Positions 1 to 7,800 of a DNA stretch of 8,201 nucleotides are shown one piece after another. The position numbers and the translations under genes are program-made. Every line of letters begins with the position of its first letter. The stretch's first letter is position 1. The notes under the pieces were generated by a model, which saw nothing but the letters and a program-made list of their open reading frames with translations, was not told the DNA's origin and made no database searches. Source of the DNA: Burkholderiales bacterium (GTDB lineage: Bacteria > Pseudomonadota > Gammaproteobacteria > Burkholderiales > Burkholderiaceae_C); assembly GCA_947474415.1 (NCBI GenBank), contig CANJKD010000080.1, forward strand, positions 1-8,201, written 5' to 3'.

Positions 1-742
1 CGGCGACGCGCTCGAACTCACCGCCGGCCGCACCCGCCTGCGGCTGCGCCTGCCCGGCCACACGCTCGCTGCCGAACTGCCGCTCACCGCCACCTTGCCG
101 CTGCGGCGCCGCGCGGCAACCATCGGGATCGCCGCCGCGTTGCTGCTGCTCGGCCTGCTGCTGCGCACCTGGCTCGACACCGACCCCGACGGCTTCGGCC
201 GCGCCGCCGGCTCGATGCTGCTCGGCGTGGTGGTGGCCGGCGGGGTGTGGTGCGGCGCCTGGGCGCTGCTGTCGAAAACCTTCGCGCACCAGGCGCGTTT
301 CGGTTGGCACTTGCGGGTGTTCCTGCTCGGCAGCATTGCCGGCCTGCTGGTGAGCGCGTTGCCACCGCTGCTCGGCTTCATGCTGTCGTGGCCGTGGCTG
401 TCCGATTTCGCCTTCGTCGGCACCATCGGCGTGGCCTCGGTGGCGCTGTACTTCCACCTGCTGGCCGTGGAACCGGCGCGGCAGCGGCTGATGAAGTCGG
501 TGGCGACCTTGTGCGGCGTCGTCGGCATCGCCTTGACGCTGTGGTTCAACGTGCAGCGCAGCGACCAGTTCGGTGACGAGCTCTACATGAACCACCTGTT
601 CCCACCCGCATTGCGGCTGGCGCGGCCGGTGACCACCGATGCCTTCATCGGCGGGCTCACGCCTTTGAAGACCACGCTGGACAAGAAAGCCAAGGACACC
701 AGTCAGGGCGAAGAGGCGGCCAGCGGCGAAGGCGAAGAGTGA
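1..742 (+). CDS. C-terminal part of a membrane protein, probably FHA-domain-containing (5' end outside window)
   Basis: The frame is open from the left edge (first full codon at 2) to TGA at 740-742, giving 246 residues. The first ~17 residues (GDALELTAGRTRLRLRL) resemble the last strands of a forkhead-associated (FHA) phosphothreonine-binding domain, where a 'GD-x-(I/L)-x-(L)-G-x-T-R-L' pattern is common. That is short evidence, so the FHA call is tentative. Five hydrophobic segments follow, at about residues 40-56, 67-90, 104-129, 136-155 and 167-183. After them come a conserved-looking 'FGDELYMNHLFPP' stretch and a charged Lys/Glu-rich tail, probably cytoplasmic. A TTG at 95 could start a 215-residue ORF, but it would lack the upstream in-frame coding sequence and has no clear ribosome site, so I treat the gene as truncated by the window. 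If FHA is right, the role would be phosphopeptide-dependent docking at the inner membrane; partner unknown. The SDR gene follows after 28 nt on the same strand. Confidence 0.72.
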   Translation, partial: GDALELTAGRTRLRLRLPGHTLAAELPLTATLPLRRRAATIGIAAALLLLGLLLRTWLDTDPDGFGRAAGSMLLGVVVAGGVWCGAWALLSKTFAHQARFGWHLRVFLLGSIAGLLVSALPPLLGFMLSWPWLSDFAFVGTIGVASVALYFHLLAVEPARQRLMKSVATLCGVVGIALTLWFNVQRSDQFGDELYMNHLFPPALRLARPVTTDAFIGGLTPLKTTLDKKAKDTSQGEEAASGEGEE

Positions 743-770
743 CGGCACGCGTACCCCACCTGGAACAACG

Positions 771-1532
771 GTGAGCAACCCGTCCACTCCAAGAACCGTG
801 CTGGTGACCGGCGGCAGCCGCGGCATCGGCGCCGCAGCGGCCTGGCTCTGCGCGCAGCGCGGCTGGGCCGTGGCGGTGAACTACACCCGCGACGCGGCCG
901 CCGCACAGGCCGTGGTCGCGCGCATCGGCACGGCCGGCGGCACCGCGCTGGCCGTGCAGGCCGATGTGGCCGACGAGGCCCAGGTGCTGGCCATGTTCGC
1001 CACCATCGACCGCGAACTGCCGCCACTGTTCGGGCTCGTCAACAACGCCGGCGTGGTCGACGTGGCGTCGCGCGTCGATGTCATGACCCTGCCACGTTTG
1101 CAGCGCATGTTCGCCATCAATGTGTTCGGCAGTTTCATGTGTTCGCGCGAAGCCGTGAAGCGCCTGTCCACCCGCCATGGCGGGGCGGGCGGCGCGATCG
1201 TCAACCTGTCGTCGGTGGCGGCGCGCCTCGGTGCGCCCGGCCAGTACGTGGACTACGCGGCGGCGAAGGGCGCGATCGACAGCTTCACGGTCGGGCTGGC
1301 GAAGGAGGTGGCGCTCGAAGGCATCCGCGTCAACGCGGTGCGGCCGGGCATCATCGCGACCGACATCCACGCCTCCGGCGGCCAGCCCGACCGCGCCGCC
1401 GAGATGGCGCCGATGGTGCCGATGCAGCGCGCCGGCAGCGCCGAAGAGGTGGCCGAGGCGATTCTCTGGTTGTTGTCGGATGCATCGAGCTACACCACGG
1501 GCGCCTTGATCGACGTGACCGGCGCGCGCTGA
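771..1532 (+). CDS. SDR family NAD(P)-dependent oxidoreductase (YgfF-like)
   Basis: Classical short-chain dehydrogenase/reductase of 253 residues, the usual length for the family. The Rossmann cofactor motif TGGSRGIG is at residues 13-20. NYTRD (37-41) at the end of strand 2 has no acidic residue in the NAD-selecting position, which fits NADP(H). NNAG is at 91-94. The catalytic tetrad reads N117, S148 (in NLSSVAARLG), Y162 and K166 (YAAAK), all intact. The C-terminus ends in the common 'TGALIDVTG' pattern. From memory, the sequence matches E. coli YgfF along its length, including REAVKR, YVDYAA-KGAID and HASGG. The substrate cannot be read from sequence; generic 'glucose 1-dehydrogenase' or '3-oxoacyl-ACP reductase' labels would be over-specific. 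The start is GTG at 771, with a weak GGAA 5 nt upstream; there is no better in-frame ATG before the cofactor motif. It is cytosolic. It lies 28 nt after the upstream gene and 16 nt before trhA, so co-transcription is likely. Confidence 0.95.
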   Translation: MSNPSTPRTVLVTGGSRGIGAAAAWLCAQRGWAVAVNYTRDAAAAQAVVARIGTAGGTALAVQADVADEAQVLAMFATIDRELPPLFGLVNNAGVVDVASRVDVMTLPRLQRMFAINVFGSFMCSREAVKRLSTRHGGAGGAIVNLSSVAARLGAPGQYVDYAAAKGAIDSFTVGLAKEVALEGIRVNAVRPGIIATDIHASGGQPDRAAEMAPMVPMQRAGSAEEVAEAILWLLSDASSYTTGALIDVTGAR

Positions 1533-1548
1533 CGCCGCCTACTTGCCG

Positions 1549-2220
1549 ATGACCCTCGCCATGCAGCCCAAGCCCACGGCCGCCACCAGCCGCGACCAGA
1601 CCCGCGCCGAAGAGATCGCGAACAGCATCAGCCACGGCCTGGGCTTCCTGCTCGCGATCGCCTCGCTGCCGCTGCTGCTGGCGTTCTCATCGGAGCGCGT
1701 GAGCGCCCTGAACATCGTCGCGATGTGCGTGTTCTCGGCGACGATGATGCTGCTTTACGGCGTCTCGACGCTGTACCACGCCGTACCCCACGGCCGTGCC
1801 AAGACCTGGCTGAACCGCTGTGACCACGCCGCCATCTACCTGTTCATCGCCGGCAGCTACACGCCGTTCGTGCTAGGCGTGCTGCGCGGCGGCTGGGGCT
1901 GGTCGCTGTTCGGCTTGGTCTGGGCCTGCGGGCTGCTCGGCTTCACCGCCAAGCTGATGGACCGGCTCAAGCACCCGCTGTGGTCGACCGGGCTCTACGT
2001 GGCGATGGGCTGGGTGGCGGTGGTGGCAGCAGCGCCATTGGTGGCGCGCATGCCCGGCGCCGGCCTCACGCTGCTGGTGGCAGGCGGCCTGCTCTACACC
2101 GCCGGCGCGGTGGTCTTCATGTTCGACTCGCGGGTGCGCTTCGCGCATTTCGTGTGGCACCTGTTCGTGCTCGGCGGCAGCGCCTGCCACTTCTTCGCGG
2201 TGCTCTGGTACGCGCAGTAG
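1549..2220 (+). CDS. trhA: PAQR family membrane homeostasis protein TrhA (hemolysin III family)
   Basis: Inner-membrane protein of 223 residues, with about seven hydrophobic segments and the full hemolysin-III/PAQR signature. AEEIANSISHGLG is at 20-32, STLYH at 73-77, D92 lies in CDHAAIYLFIAGSYTPF, and AHFVWHLFVLGGSACHF is at 199-215. The likely metal ligands of the family are H77, H200 and H204, with S73 and D92 nearby; all are present. E. coli TrhA (formerly YqfA) is 219 residues and aligns from memory over its full length. Bacterial members are linked to membrane-lipid/fluidity homeostasis; the old 'hemolysin' name is probably misleading. Three starts are possible: TTG 1543, ATG 1549 and ATG 1561 (219 residues). 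None has a convincing Shine-Dalgarno. I chose the first ATG; 1561 would best match the E. coli length. It lies 16 nt after the SDR stop. Confidence 0.95.
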   Translation: MTLAMQPKPTAATSRDQTRAEEIANSISHGLGFLLAIASLPLLLAFSSERVSALNIVAMCVFSATMMLLYGVSTLYHAVPHGRAKTWLNRCDHAAIYLFIAGSYTPFVLGVLRGGWGWSLFGLVWACGLLGFTAKLMDRLKHPLWSTGLYVAMGWVAVVAAAPLVARMPGAGLTLLVAGGLLYTAGAVVFMFDSRVRFAHFVWHLFVLGGSACHFFAVLWYAQ

Positions 2221-2265
2221 GGGCTTGGATACGGGCCGGCGGCTGCGGGCTGCAAGGCCGCGGCG

Positions 2266-2285
2266 CAGGCGTTCAATTGCGCCTG
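2266..2285. repeat. Perfect 6-bp inverted repeat with 8-nt loop (CAGGCG / CGCCTG)
   Basis: CAGGCG at 2266-2271 and CGCCTG at 2280-2285 flank TTCAATTG. The hairpin starts 45 nt after the trhA stop. A T4 run occurs only at 2297-2300, 11 nt past the stem, so it is a poor fit to an intrinsic terminator. It could instead be an operator for the winged-helix regulator immediately downstream. Either role is inference. Confidence 0.4.
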
Positions 2286-2349
2286 AATCCCCCCGCTTTT
2301 CCCGCCTCCTAAATTACTGCGCGCATCGACACTGGCCGCCACTCACGAT

Positions 2350-2353
2350 GGAG
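2350..2353 (+). promoter_or_regulatory. Candidate ribosome binding site GGAG that questions the regulator's start
   Basis: GGAG sits only 1 nt before ATG 2355, too close for normal initiation there. It is 7 nt before the in-frame TTG at 2361, which is ideal spacing. The true start may therefore be TTG 2361, giving a protein two residues shorter. The ATG at 2348 is in another frame. Confidence 0.4.
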
Positions 2354-2354
2354 C

Positions 2355-3383
2355 ATGGCCTTGGCGCGTCTCAACCTGACTGCATTGACCCAGTGGATCA
2401 CTGCCGCTGCAGTTCAACACCCCAACCGTCTCGACCACGCACTGGCCACCCGCTTCGGCGTGACCCGGCGCACCGCGCAGCGCGCGCTGGCGAGGCTGGC
2501 CGACATGAACTGGCTGTTGATCGACGGCGACACCCGGCATCGCCGCTACCGGCCCGGCTTGCTGCGCCAGGTGGTGCAGCGCTACGCGCTGGCCGGGCTG
2601 GCTGAAGACACGCCCTGGGCGCACGACTTCGCACCAAACTTCGCCTTCCCCGTTGCCGTGAACCGGATGGTGCAACACAGCTTCTGCGAGCTGGTGAACA
2701 ACGCCATCGACCACAGCGGCGGCAGCCATGTGACCGTGTCGCTGCGGCAGACCGCGAGCCAGGCGCAGTTGCTGGTTTCGGACGACGGGCGTGGCCTGTT
2801 CAGCCGCATCGCCGAAACCTTCGCGATCGACGACCCCCGGCTGGCGGTGCTGGAACTGAGCAAGGGCAAGCTCACGAGCCAGCCGCAACGCCACAGCGGG
2901 CAAGGCCTGTTCTTCACCTCGAAGCTGGCCGATGTGTTCGACCTGCACGCCAACGAAGTGGCGTTCCAGCAGCGCGGCTGGGACGGCCAGGGCTGGCGCT
3001 CCCAGCACGCCCTGAAGCGCGAAGGCACGTCGATTTATGCGGCGATTTCGCTCGACACCACACGCACGCTTGAGTCGGTTCGCAAGGCCTACAGCCTCGA
3101 CGGGTTGGGCGTGGGCTTCGAACGCACCGTCGTGCCGCTGCGCCTGATCACGTCGGATATGGCCGGGCTCGAATCGCGCGCGCAGGCGCGTCGCGTCGGT
3201 ACGCGGCTGAACGAGTTCCGCCGGGCCGAGCTTGATTTCAACGGTGTGCCCGATGTCGGCCATGCCTTTGCCGACGAGTTGTTCCGCGTGCTGGCCCGTG
3301 AGCACCCGGCGCTCGAACTGGTGCCGGTGAACATGTCGAGCGCCGTGGCTGCGATGCTCGCCAGCGTGCTCGCCAGCGCCTGA
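2355..3383 (+). CDS. Winged-helix / GHKL ATPase / STAS-like (DUF4325) regulator
   Basis: This 342-residue soluble protein has three modules. Residues ~20-70 form a helix-turn-helix (ALATRFGVTRRTAQRALARL) followed by a basic wing (DGDTRHRRYRPG), so it probably binds DNA. Residues ~95-235 are a GHKL ATPase domain. The N-box is ELVNNAIDHS, with E112 and N116; the G1 box is DDGRG (143-147); the G2 box is GQGL (182-185). ATP binding is therefore expected. There is no histidine-kinase dimerisation domain or phospho-accepting H-box. Residues ~268-338 match the STAS-like DUF4325 domain (LDFNGV, FADELFRVL, VNMSSAVAAML). The combination recalls anti-sigma kinase plus antagonist (RsbW/RsbV) modules fused to a DNA-binding head. 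However, the position where classical STAS antagonists carry the phosphorylated Ser reads VGHAFAD, without Ser or Thr. The ligand or signal is unknown. It is probably transcribed from its own promoter in the 134-nt upstream gap, and it converges on the minus-strand genes. Start uncertain between ATG 2355 and TTG 2361. Confidence 0.88.
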   Translation: MALARLNLTALTQWITAAAVQHPNRLDHALATRFGVTRRTAQRALARLADMNWLLIDGDTRHRRYRPGLLRQVVQRYALAGLAEDTPWAHDFAPNFAFPVAVNRMVQHSFCELVNNAIDHSGGSHVTVSLRQTASQAQLLVSDDGRGLFSRIAETFAIDDPRLAVLELSKGKLTSQPQRHSGQGLFFTSKLADVFDLHANEVAFQQRGWDGQGWRSQHALKREGTSIYAAISLDTTRTLESVRKAYSLDGLGVGFERTVVPLRLITSDMAGLESRAQARRVGTRLNEFRRAELDFNGVPDVGHAFADELFRVLAREHPALELVPVNMSSAVAAMLASVLASA

Positions 3384-3424
3384 CTTTACCCGGGGAAAAG
3401 GCCGGCGAAGCCTGGCAAAGCCGA

Positions 3425-4858
3425 TCAGGTTGGCCACTCGGCCGCGTGGGTGCCGGGGCGGGCCGGCGGCAGTTCGAAGAACGCTGGCGTCAACGCCATC
3501 TGCTCGACCGGCGCGATCGCACTGATGCGGCCGAACGCGTTCGCCGTCGCATGGCGCCAGGGCGCGACCTCTTCCGCCGTCAGCTCCGGCGCGGCGAGCC
3601 CGTTCACATCGCGCCCGAGCGAGCACAGCCAGTGGCCGGTCTGCGCCAATGACACGCGCACCTGCCACGAGCCGCCTTCGACCGCGCGCCGCTGCAGTGC
3701 CACCATGGCGCCGAATGCCGCAAGATAGCCGGTGGCGTGGTCGAGCGCCTGGCAGGGCAGTTTGCCGGGCAGGGCCAGGTCAGCGCCATCGCCATCGCCA
3801 CGTCTGCCTTCGTCGAACGCGATGCCGCTGGCCGATTGCACCAGGCTGTCGAAGCCGCGCCGCTGCGCCCACGGCCCGGTGTGGCCATAGGCCGAGAGGC
3901 TGACCTGGACCAGGCCGGGGCGCAACCCGGCCATCGCCTGCGCACCGAAGCCGCGTGCCGCCAGCGCACCGGGCCGATAGGCTTGCAGGAACACATCGGC
4001 AACGCCCACCAGTTCGCGCAAACGGGCCTGGCCCGAGGCGTCGCGCAAGTCGACGCGGGCCGAGCGCTTGCCGCGCCCGGTGTCGATCACCAGCGACTCG
4101 AAGTTGGGCAGGTGCGCGGCGCCAATGGCCAGCACGTCGGCGCCGTGTTGGGCGAGCGTGCGCGCCGCCACCGGCGCGGCGATGACGCGCGACAGGTCGA
4201 GCACGCGCACGCCCTGCAGCGGGCGCAGCGCCGGTTGCGCACGGCCAATCGACGCGTGCGGCTCGGGCGGCGCGTCGCCGATGCGCTCGATCTCGAACAG
4301 GGGCAAGGCCGCGATGGCGGTGGCCTGCGGGTGCGCCTGCCATTCGTCAGGCGTGCGAACGAAGGCGGCGCACAGGCCGGCCGCAGCGAACCGCGCCTCC
4401 AGTTCAGCGGCCTTGCACTGCGCCATCGCAGCGGCCACGGCGGCGCGGCTGTCGGCGCAACCCAGCACATGCAGCACGCCTTGGTGGTGGTGCGGGAAGT
4501 GGGTGTGGAGCTGCACCCAGCGGTCGTCGGCCGTTTGGTGATAGCCGAAGATCGGGCTCGATTCATCCTTCGGCGGCTGGCCATCGACCGTCAGGTAGCG
4601 CTCGCTGCGGAACATCGCCAGCGCACGCCGCATGCTGACCTCGATGGCCTGTGGCCGGCCGCCGCGCGCCTGCCACGTCTGCGCGGCGGCGAGCGCCTGC
4701 GCGGCAACCGTCGCGGCGGCCACCGGGCCGACTTGGAAGGACGAAGGCAAGGAGCGTTCGGTCTCGGTGAAGCGCACGCTGGCCAATGCCGCCGGGTCGG
4801 CTTCGGCCAGGCGCCAAAGGTCGCGCACCAGCTGGCCGGTCAGTGCATGCGCCGTCAT
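3425..4858 (-). CDS. Class III CoA-transferase, CaiB/BaiF family, with swapped domain order
   Basis: The protein has 477 residues. The C-terminal part (~213-415) carries the usual N-terminal half of CaiB/BaiF enzymes. This is seen in PLQGVRVLDLSRVIAAPVA, GADVLAI, RGKRSARVDLRD, ADVFLQAYRPGALAARGFG, SAYGHTGPW and RGFDSLVQSASG, followed by ALDHATGYLAAFGAMVALQRR. D373 in the last motif lines up with the catalytic Asp of formyl-CoA transferase (D169 in the Oxalobacter enzyme), so activity is plausible. Residues ~40-200 resemble the other half, which normally follows it: FGYHQTADDRWVQLHTHFPHHH, then an EWQAHPQA stretch. The family moves CoA between acyl-CoAs and carboxylic acids, or racemises acyl-CoAs; the substrate here is not readable. 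The start ATG at 4858-4856 overlaps the CHAT gene's TGA (ATGA), implying translational coupling. GAAGGG lies 12 nt upstream, inside the CHAT gene. The frame stays open to an earlier ATG at 4984, but those residues do not look like family sequence. Confidence 0.9.
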   Translation of the reverse strand: MTAHALTGQLVRDLWRLAEADPAALASVRFTETERSLPSSFQVGPVAAATVAAQALAAAQTWQARGGRPQAIEVSMRRALAMFRSERYLTVDGQPPKDESSPIFGYHQTADDRWVQLHTHFPHHHQGVLHVLGCADSRAAVAAAMAQCKAAELEARFAAAGLCAAFVRTPDEWQAHPQATAIAALPLFEIERIGDAPPEPHASIGRAQPALRPLQGVRVLDLSRVIAAPVAARTLAQHGADVLAIGAAHLPNFESLVIDTGRGKRSARVDLRDASGQARLRELVGVADVFLQAYRPGALAARGFGAQAMAGLRPGLVQVSLSAYGHTGPWAQRRGFDSLVQSASGIAFDEGRRGDGDGADLALPGKLPCQALDHATGYLAAFGAMVALQRRAVEGGSWQVRVSLAQTGHWLCSLGRDVNGLAAPELTAEEVAPWRHATANAFGRISAIAPVEQMALTPAFFELPPARPGTHAAEWPT

Positions 4859-7800
4859 TTCGCGGCCAGACCCTTCAACGCGTCGAGCAGGCTTTGCGCG
4901 GCCAGTTTCTCGGCCGGTGTCGCCATCTCGATGTAAGGCAGCAGCGTGAACTGCGCTTCGTTGTAGACCGAGTCCCACATCCACACCGCCGGCACGCGCG
5001 CCTTGAGTTCGCGCAAGGTCTGGATCAGGCCCGCCTGCGCGGTTGCGAGCTGGCCTTTCGCGAGCGCAGCGAGCACGCGCAGCTCGGTCTGCCCCACGAC
5101 CGACCAGAAGTCAGGCCGTTCGTTTGCGGCCTTCTGTACCGAGGCAGCCGCCACCTCGAATCGCTCGGCATCCAGCGCCGGCAGGTGTTTGTTCAGGAAC
5201 GCACGGCGCAACTCGGCGCTGATGCCGTTCTTGGCCGGATAGAAGAGCGTGTCGGCGCCGGCCTTGCGCGCCATGGCTTCGGCCGCGACGTAGTGTTCGA
5301 CCATCGCGTCGAGTGCTTGCGTCGCCTCGGTCTTGCGGCCGGCCTGCCACTCGACCATCGTCAGCCGCTTCCAGGCCGAGCCGAGCAGGTTCGCTCGCTC
5401 CAGCGTCGGCTGCAACGCGGCGAGACGTTCGAGTTGCGTGATGCCGGCCCGGATGCCGGCGCCATCGTTGGCTTTCCCGGCCCGCCGAACGCGCAGGTTG
5501 CCGAGTTGTTCAGCGGCCTTGAACGAGGCGCTGCCGTCCGCCGCGTCGATCGCCTTGCCGTACCACTCGATCGCCTTGCCGATGGCACCGGCGCCTGCGT
5601 ACGCGACACCGAAGGCCTCGGCAACGGCACCCATGCCGCCCCAGAGCGAAGCGAATTCAGCGTCGAGATAGCGCAACTTGTCGAGCTGAGCTTCGGCCTT
5701 GGCACCGCCGTACTGGCTGCCGATCGCAATGGTTTCAAGTGCCAGCGCGAGCGACACCGGCGAGGCCACGCCAGCGAACTCGTCGCCCAGCGCCTGCGCC
5801 GGCCGCTGCGCGTCGGCACCTTCGCGGCGCCAGCTCCATTCCGGGTCGCCGTAGCACTGGTAGGCGGCCCAGGTGTTGCCCTGGCGGTTCGCGTTCCAGG
5901 CGGCTGTGCGGGCCGCGCCGACGGCTTCGATGAAGCGTGCACCGCCCAGCAGCGAGGCGTAGAAGCTGGTTGCGAACTCCTCGGCCGCATCGTCTTCGAC
6001 GGCCCAGCCGGCCGCGATGACGCAGCGCACGCCGACCTTGATGAGCGCTTCGGCAATGTTGGCTGCGAAACCGGCGCGGTCATAGGGCTTGAGCACCGCT
6101 GCCGCGTCGCGGCCGGCGAGGTGGCAGCAGTTCAGAAACACCAGTTCGGGCACGGTGCGCATCGCGTTCACCTCGTTCGCGCCGAGGTAGGTTTTGTCAC
6201 CCGACAGCACCACGCCGCCGTTCGCGCCGTACTCGCCATGGCCAGCAATGTGGACGACGCGGTAGGGCCGCTCGAACAAGGCGTTGATGATGGTCTGCGC
6301 GTCGTCGTGATCGACCAGCGCCCGAACCTTGGCCGCGGCGATGCCGCTGCCCGGCGCAGTGAGCCGCGCGGCGACCGCAATCGCTTCGCGGCGCGCACCG
6401 TCGAGCGGCGGGTAGAAGGCAGGGTCGCACTTCGGCTCGCCGATCACGAGCACATCGTCGTTCGGGCTGGCATCGACCACCTGCGCCCGGAAGTCCTTGA
6501 TCTGCAGCTTGCGGATCAGCTTGCTCCGGATCGCCCAGGGCCGTGAATCTGCCGATTGAGCGTCGGGGTTCGTGTCGAGCAGTTCCCACGGGATGCCGGC
6601 GGTGGCGGATTCGAGCTCGATCACCATTTCGCTCGTGCCACCGAGGAAGGCTTCCATCTCCACCGGGATCAGCAGGTTGAACAAGGTGCGACCGATCTGC
6701 GGGTCGGCGTTGGCGTCGTTCGACGCCTTGGCCACCAGTTCGCGCAGCAAGGTGCCCTGCGCATGCACGGCGCGCACCTCGGTGCGGGCGCGTTTGGTGT
6801 CGAGCGTGTACTGGATGCAGGGCAGCGCCGGGTCGCTGCCTGGCACGGGCAGCGCGCTGATCAAGTCGTAGGTCGAGCCGCGGTAGCTCGAATCGAGCGA
6901 ACGCCGCATGGCCCCCGGGCCGAAGCCAATTTTGCCGACCAACTTGAGCCGGTTCGGTGCCGCGAGTTCCTGTAGTTGCAACGCGCGCCAGGCGTCGCCC
7001 GCGCGTTCGAGGTAGACCTCGACGAAGGTCAACTTGGCGAGTTGCGGCCAGCTGCTGTTCTGCAACTTCAGGCTCGCGTCGAGCGCGCCCTGCGCAATGG
7101 CCCGCACGGCGCCCCCCGGGGTGATGCCGGTCCCGCCGCTGCCCATCAGGGTGGCGGCCAGTTCGAATTGCGCAGGCGCGCCGCCATCTTGATCTGCGGC
7201 ACTCTCGGACAGCCGCTGTGCATAGGCCAGCACCGCCTGGCGCACGCTGAAGGACAGTTCGACGAGGCGCAACTTCCCTTCCTCGCCGAGCCCGACCACG
7301 ATCGAGGCGCTCGGCCGCGCCATCTCGAACGGGTTGTCGCGGTCCTTGCGCACGTTGCCGAAAATCTGGTGCGAACCCGGCGCGTCCGGGTACAGGCCGG
7401 CGGCGAGCGAGCGGCTCATGCCCTGGTCGACGAGCGCGTCGATCATGCGCTCGGCGCCCGTCAAGGTCATCGAGCGGTAGTGGCCGACGAGCAAGGGTTG
7501 CTGCACGAAGCGCAGATCGGCGTTGAGCACCACGACATTCAACGGAGCGACTCGGGACGGGGTAGGCAGGCCAGCGGCATCGCCACGGCCGAGCCCCATC
7601 ACATCGGCCTCGCTCGACGGTGGCTGCGATGCGTTCAAGCCGCGCGACGGGCGGCTGCGCACCAGCGCGGCCTGCGCCGCGGGCGCGGCACCGGCGGCGG
7701 CACTCCTGGTGCTGCCGCGCGCTGCGCGCTGACCACCCGACACGGGTTCGCAGGCATCGAGCAGCGTCGTCTCGCCGTTCTTCAACAGTTCGATGTAGGC

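Larger units (their letters stand above)
2221..2354. other. Intergenic gap between trhA and the regulator gene
   Basis: The first half is GC-rich and contains the inverted repeat described separately. The second half holds a short A/T-rich island, CCTAAATTAC around 2308-2317. Its TAAATT matches a -10 box at four of six positions, but no TTGACA-like element lies 16-18 nt upstream. A promoter for the regulator gene somewhere in 2270-2340 is plausible from the spacing but not demonstrated. I see no small ORF with a ribosome site here. Confidence 0.4.

Noticed and set aside
95..97. TTG at 95 as the start of a complete 215-residue membrane protein
   Set aside because: The in-frame sequence before it encodes a plausible FHA strand and there is no ribosome site. 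The gene more likely begins outside the window.
657..1370. Minus-strand ORF (237 codons) opposite the SDR gene
   Set aside because: Its composition is rich in His, Arg and Asp and typical of the reverse frame of an Ala/Val/Gly-rich gene. The SDR motifs on the plus strand explain the region.
3397..3420. Possible terminator in the convergent gap: GCCGG/CTGGC hairpin beside a short A4 (T4 on the minus strand)
   Set aside because: On the minus strand the 5-bp stem carries an A-C mismatch and the T run is only four long. On the plus strand no T run follows. It is too weak to call.
2343..3668. Minus-strand ORF (441 codons) opposite the regulator gene
   Set aside because: It has no recognisable domain, and it runs antisense across both the GHKL regulator and the 3' end of the CoA-transferase locus, so it is a GC-rich artefact.
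3737..4936. Plus-strand ORF (399 codons) antisense to the CoA-transferase
   Set aside because: It is a shadow frame: Arg/Gln/Gly-rich, with no family motif, while the minus strand carries clear CaiB/BaiF motifs.
4859..4984. 42-codon N-terminal extension of the CoA-transferase frame to ATG 4984
   Set aside because: The extra residues are Arg/Gly/His-rich and overlap the conserved 3' end of the CHAT gene. The ATG at 4858 has the typical ATGA overlap.
4786..6546. Long plus-strand ORF (586 codons) antisense to the CHAT gene
   Set aside because: Its composition is Arg/Gly/Ala/His-rich with no recognisable domain, and it lies opposite a protein with intact catalytic motifs. Long antisense ORFs are expected in GC-rich genes.
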